NCBI RefSeq assembly: GCF_001292705.1
Contig: NZ_LGAK01000019.1
Span: 1-64,000 of the forward strand
Source of the DNA: Marinagarivorans algicola
Lineage (GTDB): Bacteria; Pseudomonadota; Gammaproteobacteria; Pseudomonadales; Cellvibrionaceae
Reading direction: 5' to 3'
DNA length: 64,000 nucleotides
The translations under genes and the position numbers were made by a program. The notes below the pieces were generated by a model. It was not told the DNA's origin. It saw only the letters and a list, made by a program, of their open reading frames with translations, and ran no database searches. This document shows positions 43,351 to 52,898 of this stretch, piece after piece (position 1 is the first letter of the stretch; each line of letters opens with the position of its first letter).

Positions 43351-43375
43351 TATAAATTAAGTTTAATTAGTATGT
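43351..43375. promoter_or_regulatory. Mannan-locus palindrome, copy 3 (candidate ROK operator)
   Basis: The element (AAATTAAGTTTAATTAGT at 43354-43371) matches copy 1 in 19 of 25 positions, with the right arm best conserved. It lies 109 bp before the TonB-dependent receptor start. Together with copy 2 it puts both divergent genes under the same presumed regulator. The rest of the 475-bp gap has no gene. Confidence 0.6.
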
Positions 43376-43483
43376 CGATATATTCTATTGTGAGCTTTAG
43401 GCGGCGCGCTGTTGAATGGAGGCATGTGTCAATGTACTCATACCTTCCCAATCCAATAATGAATAATAAAAGAGTTGTGGGAT

Positions 43484-46477
43484 ATGATGTTTAAACGATC
43501 TAAATTGGCAGCCAGTATATCGGTCTGTTTGGTCACTCTGACGGCCCCTTATATGGCGCCCGGTGCACTGGCGCAAGAGTCGGTGGTTGAAGAGGTGCTC
43601 GTACTGGGTATTCGCGGTGCTGCTAAAAAGTCGATTGATCAAAAATGGGAAGCCAATTCGGTTATTGAATCTATAACCGCAGAAGATATTGGCAAGCTCC
43701 CTGATGCCACCATTGCTGACTCGTTACAGCGTGTGACGGGTGTGCAAATTAAGCGTGCCGCGGGCGAAGGCTCCAATGTTAATATTCGCGGTTTGTCGCA
43801 AGTGACTAGCCTAATCAATGGCGAGCAATTTATTAGTGCTGCGTCGATCACAGGCTTACAAGCTAATTTTAGTGATATCCCTGCCGAGCTACTAAGCGGT
43901 GTCGATGTTTATAAATCGACCGATGCAGGGCTTATTGCCGGTGGTATTTCGGGTACGGTTAACCTAAAAACACGACAGCCTTTAGATCTTGATGAAGGTG
44001 CCACCGGTGTTGCCAGAATTGAAGCGGCAAACGGGACTTATACTGACCAGTCGGGCGAAAAACTCACGGGTTTTTTTGGCTATAATGCCGGCGATATGGG
44101 TGTGGTCGTGACGGTTTCGGCCTCGGATGCGACGTTAGCGAACTACCGCTACGGTATGTATGGCGACTTTATTTATCAAGGTTTTGCCGATGACATCTTA
44201 AATTCAACATTTGAGACTGATGCCGACGGCAATAAAGTGATTGTGAGTCAAGAGCCTGGCCAAGATGGCATTGACGAAATTGTATTTGGTAACATTGATT
44301 ATGGTGTAACCAATAAAATTGCAAACCGTGAGCGTTTAGGCGTTTCGAGTAGTTTCCAGTACCAGCCCAGCAGCAGTATTGAGTTTTTGGCTGATGTCTT
44401 TTATACCAAAATGGATAACGAAGATCTTGCTAGCGGTATCGTGAGTGATAGCGCGTGGACTAAAACGCGAGGCTATGTAGTACCGCAAGCGGGTCACTTG
44501 ATTAATCGCGGTGAAGGTAATTCTGATGAGGGTTTTTCGTTATATACCACGGATAATTTCACCTTAAGCGCCCCGCGCGTACTGTCTAAATCGGCCGCCA
44601 CCGCGACCAGCACTGAATCGGTGAATATTAATTTACAAGCGAACCTTGTGTTTAATGAATCGCTTGAGGGCTCTGTGCGTTATGTGCACGGCAGTGCCGA
44701 GAGCCGTGTCACCAATAATGTGGTCGATGCACACTTAACTAACGGCCGCCAGCATGGCTTGTATCGCCGTGTTGATGGCGTACGTGAGGCGGCCAACCCT
44801 AATGGCTATGAGGGCGCTGTTCCCGTTGGCGTTGACTACCGTGGCAAACACCCAACCTTTACATTGCCAGCAGGTTTTGGAACTGACCTCTCAGCGTATG
44901 CATTGACATCGACTTTCTCAGAAGGAAACGCCATCGATGAAGCCAGATTAGATGCCGTACGTTTTGATGGCACTTTTTTACCCAGTAATACATGGGTTTT
45001 TGATGAAGCGTCTATTGACTTTGGTGTACGTGTTGCCCAGCGCGAAGTGGAGTCTATGAATTATGATTTAGTGGCTCCTTTTACGCGTTTTTTAAATGAT
45101 GGCCAAGGCGGTATCGAAACCTCTTATGCTAAATGGAAAGACAGCGGCATACCTGTATCGGGTGATGGCAGTGATACGATTGGGCGCTTGATTACTTTTG
45201 AAGAGCTACAAGAAAGAGGTTTTATCTCAGAAATTTCTGACTTTGGCCCCGCGAGTGATGGCAACAGTTATTTCTTTATTGACCCTAAAACGATGGTTGA
45301 TGCTGAAGGGTTTCAAAATGCCATTTACCCAGGTAATGTCCGCGCGCCTAATTGGTTTAACTCGTATAAAGTTGAAGAAGATAACGTCAATCTTTATGTG
45401 CAAGCCAATTTTGAAGGTCAGCTAGGCATATTCCCTTACAGTGGTAATGTGGGTGTGCAAGGGGTTGGTAGCGAAATTGCTGTGACCGGTTACGGGAGCG
45501 GCTTAACGTCAACGCTGGATATTGCAGGGCAAGATATTAAAGCGATCAGTGGTGCGCCAGGGCCTTTAGTGTCTACTACCGTCACCACCAAAAAAACCTA
45601 CGACTATTTACCGCGATTAAACTTTTCGATTGATTTACTCGATAGCTTAAAAGCGCGAGTGTCTTATACTAAAAACTTGACGCAGCTTGATGCGAGATTG
45701 CTGGGTGCGGGTGCTCAATTAACTCAAATCGCTTATACGCAGCCTGAGCTAGCGGGTGTTTTTGGTGTGAGGCAAATTACTGAAAACGGCAATCCTTTAC
45801 TTGACCCTTGGAGCTCTACTAACTTAGATATTAGCCTTGAGTGGTATTTTAATGATAATGGCTTATTCAATGTAGGCTTGTATCAAATTGATATTGATAG
45901 CTTCCCGACGACAGTTACCGGTACGGTAAAAGGTGTTGCAGATACCGATGGTGTTGTACGCAATAATGGTATTCCTTCAATTACTCAAGAAAATGGTCGC
46001 GGTGGTCAGTTAACGGGTATTGAAATAGGTTATCAGCAGGCGTATGACTTTTTGCCTGGCATCTTAAGCGGCTTAGGCTCTAATATTAATGTTACCCTCG
46101 CCGATGGTGATGGCGGTACGCCAGACTTTTATGGTAACGAAAATATATTGCCTGATAATTCTAAAGAGCAATTTAACTTTATTTTATGGTATCAAAAAGG
46201 CCCTATTCAAGCGCGTATTGCTTACAACTATCGAAGTGATATTTATAACGGTAATGCTGGCGTTACTGGGAACCACCAATTAGCGAGCTTTAATGCGCCG
46301 ACCGAGTATGTTGATGCTTCTTTTAACTACACTATTAACGATAACTTTGAGGTGTATGTACAAGGGCAAAACATTACTGAAGAGTATGAAGAGTCTTATT
46401 TACAGTGGGAAGGTAATCGCGCTAGCCAAAATATTTTTGAAGCACGTTACACTTTAGGGGTGATTGGCCGCTTTTAA
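43484..46477 (+). CDS. TonB-dependent receptor, probable manno-oligosaccharide uptake
   Basis: A 997-aa outer-membrane receptor that uses TonB energy to bring ligands into the periplasm. After the signal peptide (cleavage at ALAQ), the TonB box-like EVLVLGIRG is followed by the plug domain (VIESITAEDIGKLPDATIADSLQRVTGVQI, then VNIRGLSQ). The 22-stranded barrel ends with an aromatic residue (TLGVIGRF). The IGKLPD...ESLQR/DSLQR plug type is typical of carbohydrate-related receptors of marine gammaproteobacteria. It is divergent from the GH26 mannanase and upstream of a GH5-like lipoprotein, so mannan oligosaccharides are the likely ligand. ATG 43484 is chosen over an upstream TTG. Confidence 0.9.
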   Translation: MMFKRSKLAASISVCLVTLTAPYMAPGALAQESVVEEVLVLGIRGAAKKSIDQKWEANSVIESITAEDIGKLPDATIADSLQRVTGVQIKRAAGEGSNVNIRGLSQVTSLINGEQFISAASITGLQANFSDIPAELLSGVDVYKSTDAGLIAGGISGTVNLKTRQPLDLDEGATGVARIEAANGTYTDQSGEKLTGFFGYNAGDMGVVVTVSASDATLANYRYGMYGDFIYQGFADDILNSTFETDADGNKVIVSQEPGQDGIDEIVFGNIDYGVTNKIANRERLGVSSSFQYQPSSSIEFLADVFYTKMDNEDLASGIVSDSAWTKTRGYVVPQAGHLINRGEGNSDEGFSLYTTDNFTLSAPRVLSKSAATATSTESVNINLQANLVFNESLEGSVRYVHGSAESRVTNNVVDAHLTNGRQHGLYRRVDGVREAANPNGYEGAVPVGVDYRGKHPTFTLPAGFGTDLSAYALTSTFSEGNAIDEARLDAVRFDGTFLPSNTWVFDEASIDFGVRVAQREVESMNYDLVAPFTRFLNDGQGGIETSYAKWKDSGIPVSGDGSDTIGRLITFEELQERGFISEISDFGPASDGNSYFFIDPKTMVDAEGFQNAIYPGNVRAPNWFNSYKVEEDNVNLYVQANFEGQLGIFPYSGNVGVQGVGSEIAVTGYGSGLTSTLDIAGQDIKAISGAPGPLVSTTVTTKKTYDYLPRLNFSIDLLDSLKARVSYTKNLTQLDARLLGAGAQLTQIAYTQPELAGVFGVRQITENGNPLLDPWSSTNLDISLEWYFNDNGLFNVGLYQIDIDSFPTTVTGTVKGVADTDGVVRNNGIPSITQENGRGGQLTGIEIGYQQAYDFLPGILSGLGSNINVTLADGDGGTPDFYGNENILPDNSKEQFNFILWYQKGPIQARIAYNYRSDIYNGNAGVTGNHQLASFNAPTEYVDASFNYTINDNFEVYVQGQNITEEYEESYLQWEGNRASQNIFEARYTLGVIGRF

Positions 46478-46498
46478 TCGCACGTAGTTGTTATGAAT

Positions 46499-46535
46499 AA
46501 CCCCCTTTATTGAGGCTGATATGAAGGGGGTTTTT
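46499..46535 (+). terminator. Rho-independent terminator after the TonB receptor gene
   Basis: AACCCCCTT (46499-46507) pairs with AAGGGGGTT (46524-46532), followed by TTT. The 16-nt loop is somewhat long. It separates the receptor from the GH5-like gene. Confidence 0.7.
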
Positions 46536-46596
46536 GTCACTCAATATTAAAATATTGCTCTTTAGTCGAGTACTTTTATTTTTCAAATGGTTTTTT

Positions 46597-48324
46597 ATGA
46601 TGCAGAATATCAAGTGGCTGATCGCGGCGACGATAGCTTTAAGCCTTTGTGCTTGCGCAACGCAAGGCTCTAAACACAAACACTCTGAGCGCGATGCAAA
46701 AATAGTATCATTCAGTTCGTTAGCCTTTAAAGAGAGTCCGCATCAATTTGATGTGGTGGATATCGATGTTCATTTGGTTGCGCAGTGGCAAGATCCTTAT
46801 GTATCGAGTGATGTCGCATTAGATTTAGAAATAACAACGCCCTCGGGTGAGCAAAAATTATTGCCAGGTTATTACCTTAACGGTAAAAGCCAAGCACCTT
46901 CGCACTGGAAGGTGAAGATAGCCCCTCACGAGCCGGGCCTTTACAAAGTGCGCGCAAAACTCACAGATAATAATGTTGTGGTATACGGCGAGTACAAAAA
47001 TTTAACGGTTACACCATCACCTAAAAAAGGTTTTATTCGCAATTATGATGGTTGGTCATTCGTTTATGATAACGGTGATTTATTTCGCAGCATAGGCCAA
47101 AACTTTGGCTGGGAAGCGCGACATAATGATGACTCTAGGTATTTTAAAGCACTGCATGAAGATAAGCGCTTTAGTTATGACGAAATGATTCCAAAATTGC
47201 GTGCCAGTGGCGCCAATACTATTCGCACATGGATGATTTACTGGAACTTACCGGTAGACTGGAAAAACACCGCCAACTCTGAGCGATATACCAATACCAC
47301 CGATCGCTTTAACCAAAGCGGCATTGCACGTCTAGATCAAATGCTAGAAATTGCACAAGCACAAGATATGAAAGTGATCTTATCACTCGATAGCCACGCG
47401 GGTTTTATTGGCGAAGGCTGGGCACTCAATAATTACAATACGGCCAATGGCGGCCCCGTGAGTGACCCTGCAGCGTTTTTTACCGATAGCAGCGCCAAGC
47501 AGCTTTATAAAGATAAGTTGCGTTATGTTGTGGCGCGCTGGAGCTACTCTTCAGCCATATTGGCGTGGGAGTTTTTTAATGAAATCGATAATATCATCTA
47601 CTCTGGACCAGAGCATACCGCTATTGTGAGCGATGAAGCCGTTGTGCAATGGCAAAATGAAGTGGGTGAATACCTGAAGGCGATTGATTTCCATGAGCAT
47701 ATTACGACAACCAGTATTTCACACCGCGATGTGAAAGGTTTGTTTGAGTTACCGTCGATCGATTTGTCTCAAACCCATCTGTATAAAGTGACCGACCGCA
47801 TTCCTGAGATTATTAGTGAAAAAAATGCCGCCTATGCACAGCCTTATTTTGTAGGTGAGTACAGTGCAGAGTGGGATTGGTCGGTTAATTTTGATGAGAT
47901 TAGCGACACAATGATTACCGATTTTAAACGAGGCTTGTGGTATGGCTTGTTTGCTGAGACACCGATTTTACCCTTGACGTGGTGGTGGGAGTATTTTGAT
48001 AAGCACGATGTCTCTCGTTACATGAGACACGTTGAAGTGATCAATCGTCTCATGCTCGCCGGTGGCAATTTGCAGCGCTACCCTACACCGGCGGTAGCCG
48101 AAGGCATTTATACGGCAGCGGTCGCGAATACCGATAAGGCCTTTATTTACCTGCTGAATAAAACGGATCAAGCGCAGAGCGTGAACCTGAGTCAATTTGT
48201 ACCTGCTAAACGAGATTACCAAATTTTTGATGGCGATAGTGGGGTTTATTTAAGCGATCATGACCGTCAAAATCTTACACTGAATGCACAAGGTAATTAC
48301 ATTGTGATATTTAGTAAAAATTAG
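46597..48324 (+). CDS. DUF5060/GH5-like glycoside hydrolase lipoprotein, possible mannanase
   Basis: A 575-aa lipoprotein (lipobox LSLCAC). An N-terminal beta-sandwich of DUF5060 type at about residues 45-135 (LDLEITTPSGEQ, GLYKVRAKLTDN) precedes a TIM-barrel of clan GH-A. The acid/base is E329 in FFNEID and the nucleophile is E421 in FVGEYSAEW, with a short C-terminal beta domain. The catalytic spacing fits GH5 and relatives, but the exact family cannot be fixed by eye. Its place after the mannan TonB receptor suggests a mannan- or glucomannan-cutting enzyme. Other beta-glycans remain possible. ATG 46597 is chosen because it gives a standard signal; the frame is open 21 codons further upstream. 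Confidence 0.75.
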   Translation: MMQNIKWLIAATIALSLCACATQGSKHKHSERDAKIVSFSSLAFKESPHQFDVVDIDVHLVAQWQDPYVSSDVALDLEITTPSGEQKLLPGYYLNGKSQAPSHWKVKIAPHEPGLYKVRAKLTDNNVVVYGEYKNLTVTPSPKKGFIRNYDGWSFVYDNGDLFRSIGQNFGWEARHNDDSRYFKALHEDKRFSYDEMIPKLRASGANTIRTWMIYWNLPVDWKNTANSERYTNTTDRFNQSGIARLDQMLEIAQAQDMKVILSLDSHAGFIGEGWALNNYNTANGGPVSDPAAFFTDSSAKQLYKDKLRYVVARWSYSSAILAWEFFNEIDNIIYSGPEHTAIVSDEAVVQWQNEVGEYLKAIDFHEHITTTSISHRDVKGLFELPSIDLSQTHLYKVTDRIPEIISEKNAAYAQPYFVGEYSAEWDWSVNFDEISDTMITDFKRGLWYGLFAETPILPLTWWWEYFDKHDVSRYMRHVEVINRLMLAGGNLQRYPTPAVAEGIYTAAVANTDKAFIYLLNKTDQAQSVNLSQFVPAKRDYQIFDGDSGVYLSDHDRQNLTLNAQGNYIVIFSKN

Positions 48325-48354
48325 TCTTCCCTTGGGTTAGTTTGTTTAACCTTT

Positions 48355-48379
48355 ACCCCTAGCAATAGGGGTTTTTTTT
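48355..48379 (+). terminator. Rho-independent terminator after the GH5-like gene
   Basis: ACCCCT (48355-48360) and AGGGGT (48367-48372) form a short GC-rich stem with a 6-nt loop and a run of eight T. It closes the mannan region. Confidence 0.8.
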
Positions 48380-48593
48380 GCCTGTTATTTGCTGATACGC
48401 TGCATAGATCAGGTGCCAATAGGTTGAACCGAGTCTGCGCAAGGGGTTATAGGGTTATTCTTTGATCTGGCATGAGTGCTCTCTATGTGTCAGGCTAGAT
48501 GGGTTGACCACTACAGTTTTTAATCGCGAATTTACCTTAATACCTAGCACGGCCTGCCGATAACCTATGAAACTGTCCTGAAACGGGTTAACT

Positions 48594-49529
48594 ATGCAGC
48601 GCTTTTGTTTTTCCAATCCGCATCGTCAAGCGTTTACCCTGTTGTGGCTAGGGGTTTTGATGGCTGCGATACCGTTGTTTGCAGCATATGCTAATGGGTT
48701 TAACTACACCCAAGGTATCGAGACCAGTAGTTGGCGCTTTGAAGGGTCGGTTTTTGAATGCAGTATTGTGCATACTATGCCTTTTTACGGTGATGCGGTT
48801 TTCACAGCGCGGGCAGGTGAAACCGCGACTTTTGCACTACAAGCGAAGACTTCACGACTCAAAACAGGTAAAGCGTTACTGCGCATGGAGCCTCCTAAGT
48901 GGCGACATAATTTGCAGCGTATTGACTTGGGCTACGTAGGTGTTAGGCAAGGATTAGAACCGGTACACTTGGGCGCACGTTATGCTGAGCGCATATTGAC
49001 CGAGCTCAATACAGGCTATGAAATGCAGTTAACGCGAATGCCTTGGTATGGTGCAGAAGCTTCCAGTCATATCCACGTTAGCCCTATTGGGTTTAAAGAG
49101 GTTTATCAGCGTTATTTAGGCTGCTTGAGTGATTTACTGCCTGTTAATTTTGACCAAATACGGCGCACAGCTATTTACTTTGGCATGGGAACTTTTGAGC
49201 CGCTCTCTCAAAGCCAAAAAACGCAACTCGACCATATTGTTACCTACTACCAAGCAGACCCATCGATTACTGAGTTTTATATTGACGGTCATACCGATAG
49301 TATTGATACCAGGGCAAACAATTATACGTTAGCTGAAAACCGCGCCAAAGAGGTGAGTGCCTACTTGGTGAGCCAAGGCTTACCAGAAGATCAAATGGTT
49401 GTACGTTGGCATGGCGAGCGTTACCCGGCTGCGAGCAACCATACTAAACAGGGCAGGGCGAAAAATCGTCGGGTAACGATTCGGTTAGAGCGATCAGCGA
49501 CACCGCCTGCCGGTGCTACAGCAAAATAG
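48594..49529 (+). CDS. motY: MotY, sodium-type flagellar stator-anchoring protein
   Basis: A 311-aa periplasmic protein with a signal peptide (cleavage after AYANG or nearby). The N-terminal domain (SSWRFEGSVFECSIVHTMPFYGDAVF) is that of MotY. The C-terminal OmpA-like peptidoglycan-binding domain is at about 185-300 (FYIDGHTDSIDTRANNYTLAENRAKEV, NRRVTIRL). In Vibrio, MotY with MotX forms the T-ring that holds the PomAB stator; in other gammaproteobacteria it serves proton motors too. No other flagellar gene is in the window, so it is a stand-alone locus, as is common for motY. Confidence 0.88.
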   Translation: MQRFCFSNPHRQAFTLLWLGVLMAAIPLFAAYANGFNYTQGIETSSWRFEGSVFECSIVHTMPFYGDAVFTARAGETATFALQAKTSRLKTGKALLRMEPPKWRHNLQRIDLGYVGVRQGLEPVHLGARYAERILTELNTGYEMQLTRMPWYGAEASSHIHVSPIGFKEVYQRYLGCLSDLLPVNFDQIRRTAIYFGMGTFEPLSQSQKTQLDHIVTYYQADPSITEFYIDGHTDSIDTRANNYTLAENRAKEVSAYLVSQGLPEDQMVVRWHGERYPAASNHTKQGRAKNRRVTIRLERSATPPAGATAK

Positions 49530-49540
49530 ACGTATTATGT

Positions 49541-49783
49541 TTACAGTCCAAAAAGTGTAGCAATGGTATAGTAGGTAAAAGCATTGAGTGTTAGTAAGAC
49601 CACTAGTGCACATGCACGGTTGCGAATGAGACGTTGTCGACTAGCCGGTGGGTTAAGGCCCAAAACTTTAATGTGATGTTGCTTTTGCTCCTGAAGTCCT
49701 TGAATGCCTGAATGCTGCTGTGCGGCTACACGCTGAATGAGTTCTATATTGTCTAAGTTAAAATGTCCATCGTATACCAACAT
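49541..49783 (-). CDS. Small hypothetical protein with one transmembrane helix
   Basis: An 80-aa frame with a soluble, Gln/His-rich N-terminal half (HFNLDNIELIQRVAAQQH) and one C-terminal hydrophobic helix (ACALVVLLTLNAFTYYTIATLFGL). Such tail-anchored small proteins are often real, and the position, convergent with motY with an 11-bp gap, is neat. I do not recognise a family. Confidence 0.5.
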   Translation of the reverse strand: MLVYDGHFNLDNIELIQRVAAQQHSGIQGLQEQKQHHIKVLGLNPPASRQRLIRNRACALVVLLTLNAFTYYTIATLFGL

Positions 49784-50152
49784 GGCGGTTCCTTATTGAT
49801 TAACTGTAACAAAAGTGAAGCTATGGCTCACACTGTATAGTCATCTTAAGTATTCATGCGGATATTGACTAGATGAAGTTGCCGAGTGAGTGTGTAGGAC
49901 ATTGACCATTGCCAACCGATGGCATAGCTAAGACTGCATGCTATTGGATTGTTTTGAGTATTTAGTTATAGCTCGTCAGTTAAAGACCTTGCATGCTCGA
50001 TCTTGCATGCTATGTCAGGCTGGATGATTTTAGAGGCGCTGGAGGCAAGTAGGGGAGTTAGGGCGTTAGGCCTATAGGCCGAAGTCAGTGGCCGTGCGCA
50101 TAAATAATGGTCGCAACCACAATATAAGGCCTAAAACTAGTGAGCATAATGA
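49784..50152. other. Intergenic stretch between two small genes
   Basis: Nothing supportable in 369 bp. The repeated CTTGCATGCT / CTTGCATGCTAT words at about 49988-50012 may reflect a short duplication, but no function is suggested. Confidence 0.4.
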
Positions 50153-50758
50153 TTAAGAGGGTTTAGTAAAAAACTGGAAGGCGCGGCTCATAAGTGATGC
50201 CCTTCTAGGAAACACTGTTTTATAGTGCCTTACTTGATGTTGTTTGGGGTTAACATGGCAATGTACTCTAGCTTCTTCATAGTCATCAAGTGTACCGATA
50301 TGTGCCACTAAAAACATTTTATACATCCCTGTGCGGGTTTCAAAGCGACTAGAGTGACTATCGAGATAGCTCATGACTAATTGGCTACCATGGACACTTT
50401 CGGTTTTTAATTGGCAGATTTTTTGTGCGTCAATTTCATCGAAGGGTGTTAGTGCATAATTGCGCGACAGATTAAACTGGGTAATTGTGCTATTACTGTG
50501 AGTAATGTAAAGCTTATTAAAGGTCAGCACGAGTAAGCTCAGTGTTATGCACAGTGAGCCCCCTAGTATGATAGGTTTTAATAGCGCCTTATGAGCAGGC
50601 GCTTGCTTGTTATGGGGGCTAATGTGGGTACTGGTGCTGGCTGTACTGTCTTGTGTTGGGATTGCTAATGATGGAAAGTCAGGTTCATTGGTTGTTGCCA
50701 TGCTGCTGCCTATCGTCGATCGTGTTGTTAAGGGCTCTTCAGTATTATGCGACTGCAA
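50153..50758 (-). CDS. Hypothetical single-span membrane protein
   Basis: A 201-aa protein with a Ser/Thr-rich N-terminal segment of about 60 residues, one membrane helix (PIILGGSLCITLSLLVLTF, about 62-80) and a C-terminal domain of about 110 residues outside it. No domain is recognised. A shorter start at MATTNEPDF (20 codons in) is possible. It lies alone, with about 260 bp before the ABC permease gene on the same strand. Confidence 0.55.
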   Translation of the reverse strand: MQSHNTEEPLTTRSTIGSSMATTNEPDFPSLAIPTQDSTASTSTHISPHNKQAPAHKALLKPIILGGSLCITLSLLVLTFNKLYITHSNSTITQFNLSRNYALTPFDEIDAQKICQLKTESVHGSQLVMSYLDSHSSRFETRTGMYKMFLVAHIGTLDDYEEARVHCHVNPKQHQVRHYKTVFPRRASLMSRAFQFFTKPS

Positions 50759-51019
50759 AATCTCATCTTTTAGTCCTTATATCCCTTGCTCGGCCACGGG
50801 CTTAACTTGTGCCATCCTTTACGTCGAGTTTTACAGTCCAATAGGTAGTGCATATGTACTCATTTAGTGACTTGCCAAGAGGTTTTTCAAACTGGCCCAA
50901 CAATGACAGTTATAGTAGATAAAATACACGAATAGCGCTATCGGCTTGTTATACCGTTTTATGCATATCATTGTCATTGTTAGAGGCTGCTAAATGGGTT
51001 GACTTGATCGTACGCTGTA

Positions 51020-52168
51020 TTAACGTAATTTGAACGCCATTAAGCCGCCTTTAGCCAGCAGGCTGGCAATGATCAAACAACCCGTCGCATTTAAGATCAT
51101 GTGTATAGGTGCAATAGCGATACCACTGAGCGCATCGGTAATTAACGCCTGGTTACCCAGCAGAGGAATACTGGCAATCAGCAGTGTTGTTTTTTGACTG
51201 GCCAGTAAAACATACAGCCCAGTGGCCGTAGGCAATAGTGTCACTAGTTGCGTATAGGTCTGCGAGTCTTTTAGTGAGCGTGCTCTCAAAGAGATAAACA
51301 AGAGTAGCGAGTTAGCCATGAGAATTAAAGGTAATAGCAAAATAAAAACAATCATATAATCACTGATGCTTAGATCAAGCCGAAGGCCCAGTGCTGATGC
51401 GGGTGCTAGTGCGATGGCCAGTGCTTGACCAGCTAAAGCCATAAGCATCACAATGAGTGATAAACTACAGGCCATAAGCCATTTACCGGCAAACAATATC
51501 GGCTTGGCAACAGGGGTGAGTAGGAGTGTCTCAAGGGTTCTACCTTCGCGCTCGCCGGCAGCCATTTCGGTGGCAATTCCGGCGCAAGCAATAAAAGCAA
51601 CCAGCACTAAAAATAGCGGAACCGACCCTAAAACTCGCATGGCCATTTGCTGTGCTTGCGCCGTATTGACATCAATAATTTGGCCGACATGTACCGCTTG
51701 CGGGCTAACGCCGCGCAAGATTAAGCGCTGTGCGCCAAGTGTTTTAAACCAGCGATTAGCAATGTGTTTAACACGACTGGCGGTGGCGTGTTGTTCGCTG
51801 CGTGATAGATCCCATATTAGTTCGATATTGGCAGTGCGTTGCGCGTTAAAGTGTCTTTCAAAGTGTTCAGGAATATGCAATACCATAGGAACTTTGCCAA
51901 TACGTACTTGCTGGTGAGCATCGCCTTCGAATGTCTTTGTTTGAATACCGTTGGCATGCAGCTGTGCAATGAGCGGCGCGGCGTTCTGAGGGTTAATCAC
52001 CGGCAGTGTAAACTCGGCAGGCTTTTGTTGTAGAATGACAACAAAATTTAATACGCCATAGCTCGTCAAGGCAAATAAAAGCGGCATAAGTAAAATGGGC
52101 AACACGCCTTTAAGGTCTCGGCGGGTATCTAGCCATTCTTTTTTAAAAACAACCCAGAGTTCACGCAT
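51020..52168 (-). CDS. ABC-2 type transporter permease (NatB-like)
   Basis: A 382-aa inner-membrane protein: one N-terminal helix, a large external domain (about 40-180), then about five helices. The ABC-2 signature is near AGIATEMAAGEREGRTLETLLLTPV. This is the layout of NatB-type exporters, known for sodium or antibiotic efflux. Its start overlaps the ATPase gene end by 8 bp, so the two form one complex. Substrate unknown. Confidence 0.85.
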   Translation of the reverse strand: MRELWVVFKKEWLDTRRDLKGVLPILLMPLLFALTSYGVLNFVVILQQKPAEFTLPVINPQNAAPLIAQLHANGIQTKTFEGDAHQQVRIGKVPMVLHIPEHFERHFNAQRTANIELIWDLSRSEQHATASRVKHIANRWFKTLGAQRLILRGVSPQAVHVGQIIDVNTAQAQQMAMRVLGSVPLFLVLVAFIACAGIATEMAAGEREGRTLETLLLTPVAKPILFAGKWLMACSLSLIVMLMALAGQALAIALAPASALGLRLDLSISDYMIVFILLLPLILMANSLLLFISLRARSLKDSQTYTQLVTLLPTATGLYVLLASQKTTLLIASIPLLGNQALITDALSGIAIAPIHMILNATGCLIIASLLAKGGLMAFKLR

Positions 52169-52898
52169 GCCGAGCCTCCTGTGCGGCTTGGCAATAATGC
52201 GCGAAGGCGCTTTCTAAGTCGTCGCTTGGTGTGCTGGCGATAATGGCTTGCGGTGAGCCGTGAATGGCCACGCGTCCGTGAGTGATAATGGTAATATTTT
52301 GGCACAGGTGATTAACCTCGTGCATTAGGTGGCTTGAGAAAATAAGCCCTGTTCCTTGATTCAATTGTTGTTGTAATAGGTGGCGCACGGCACGTGTTGT
52401 GAGTACGTCGAGGCCGTTAGTCGGTTCATCCAATATCAAATACGGAGGTTCGTGCACCAAGGCGCGGGCAAGGGCAACTTTCATGCGCTCGCCCTGGGAA
52501 AAGCCTAAGGTTTTACGGTGCAAAATATCATCCATATCTAACTGTGCTGCTAGTTCTGAAATGCGCTGTCGAGTGTGTGCGCTTTTAAGGCCATATAAGT
52601 GTGCAAAATATTGAATGTTTTCGGCAGCCGTAAGACGAGTATATAAGCCACAGTTATCGGGCAGTACGCCTAGTTTTTTTTGTGCAGCAACAGGGCTCTT
52701 AAGCACATTAATACCATCAATACTGAGGCGGCCGGCATCGGGCGCTATCAGCCCGCACAGCATGCGTAAACTACTGGTTTTACCTGCTCCGTTGGGGCCG
52801 AGTAAGCCAAGGCTGGTACCAGGCTGTAAGCTGAAGCTCACATCTTTAACGGCCTGCGTTGTACCAAAACTTTTTTGTAGGCTCTGTACTTCAATCAT
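52161..52898 (-). CDS. ABC transporter ATP-binding protein (NatA-like)
   Basis: A 245-aa ATPase with all ABC motifs: Walker A GLLGPNGAGKTSS, Q-loop region VLPDNCGLYTRLTAAEN, signature LGFSQGERMKVALA, Walker B YLILDEPTNGLD, and the switch His in FSSHLMHEV. It energises the permease encoded immediately downstream. The gene start overlaps the peptidase gene by 4 bp, making a three-gene coupled operon. Confidence 0.9.
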   Translation of the reverse strand: MIEVQSLQKSFGTTQAVKDVSFSLQPGTSLGLLGPNGAGKTSSLRMLCGLIAPDAGRLSIDGINVLKSPVAAQKKLGVLPDNCGLYTRLTAAENIQYFAHLYGLKSAHTRQRISELAAQLDMDDILHRKTLGFSQGERMKVALARALVHEPPYLILDEPTNGLDVLTTRAVRHLLQQQLNQGTGLIFSSHLMHEVNHLCQNITIITHGRVAIHGSPQAIIASTPSDDLESAFAHYCQAAQEARHA

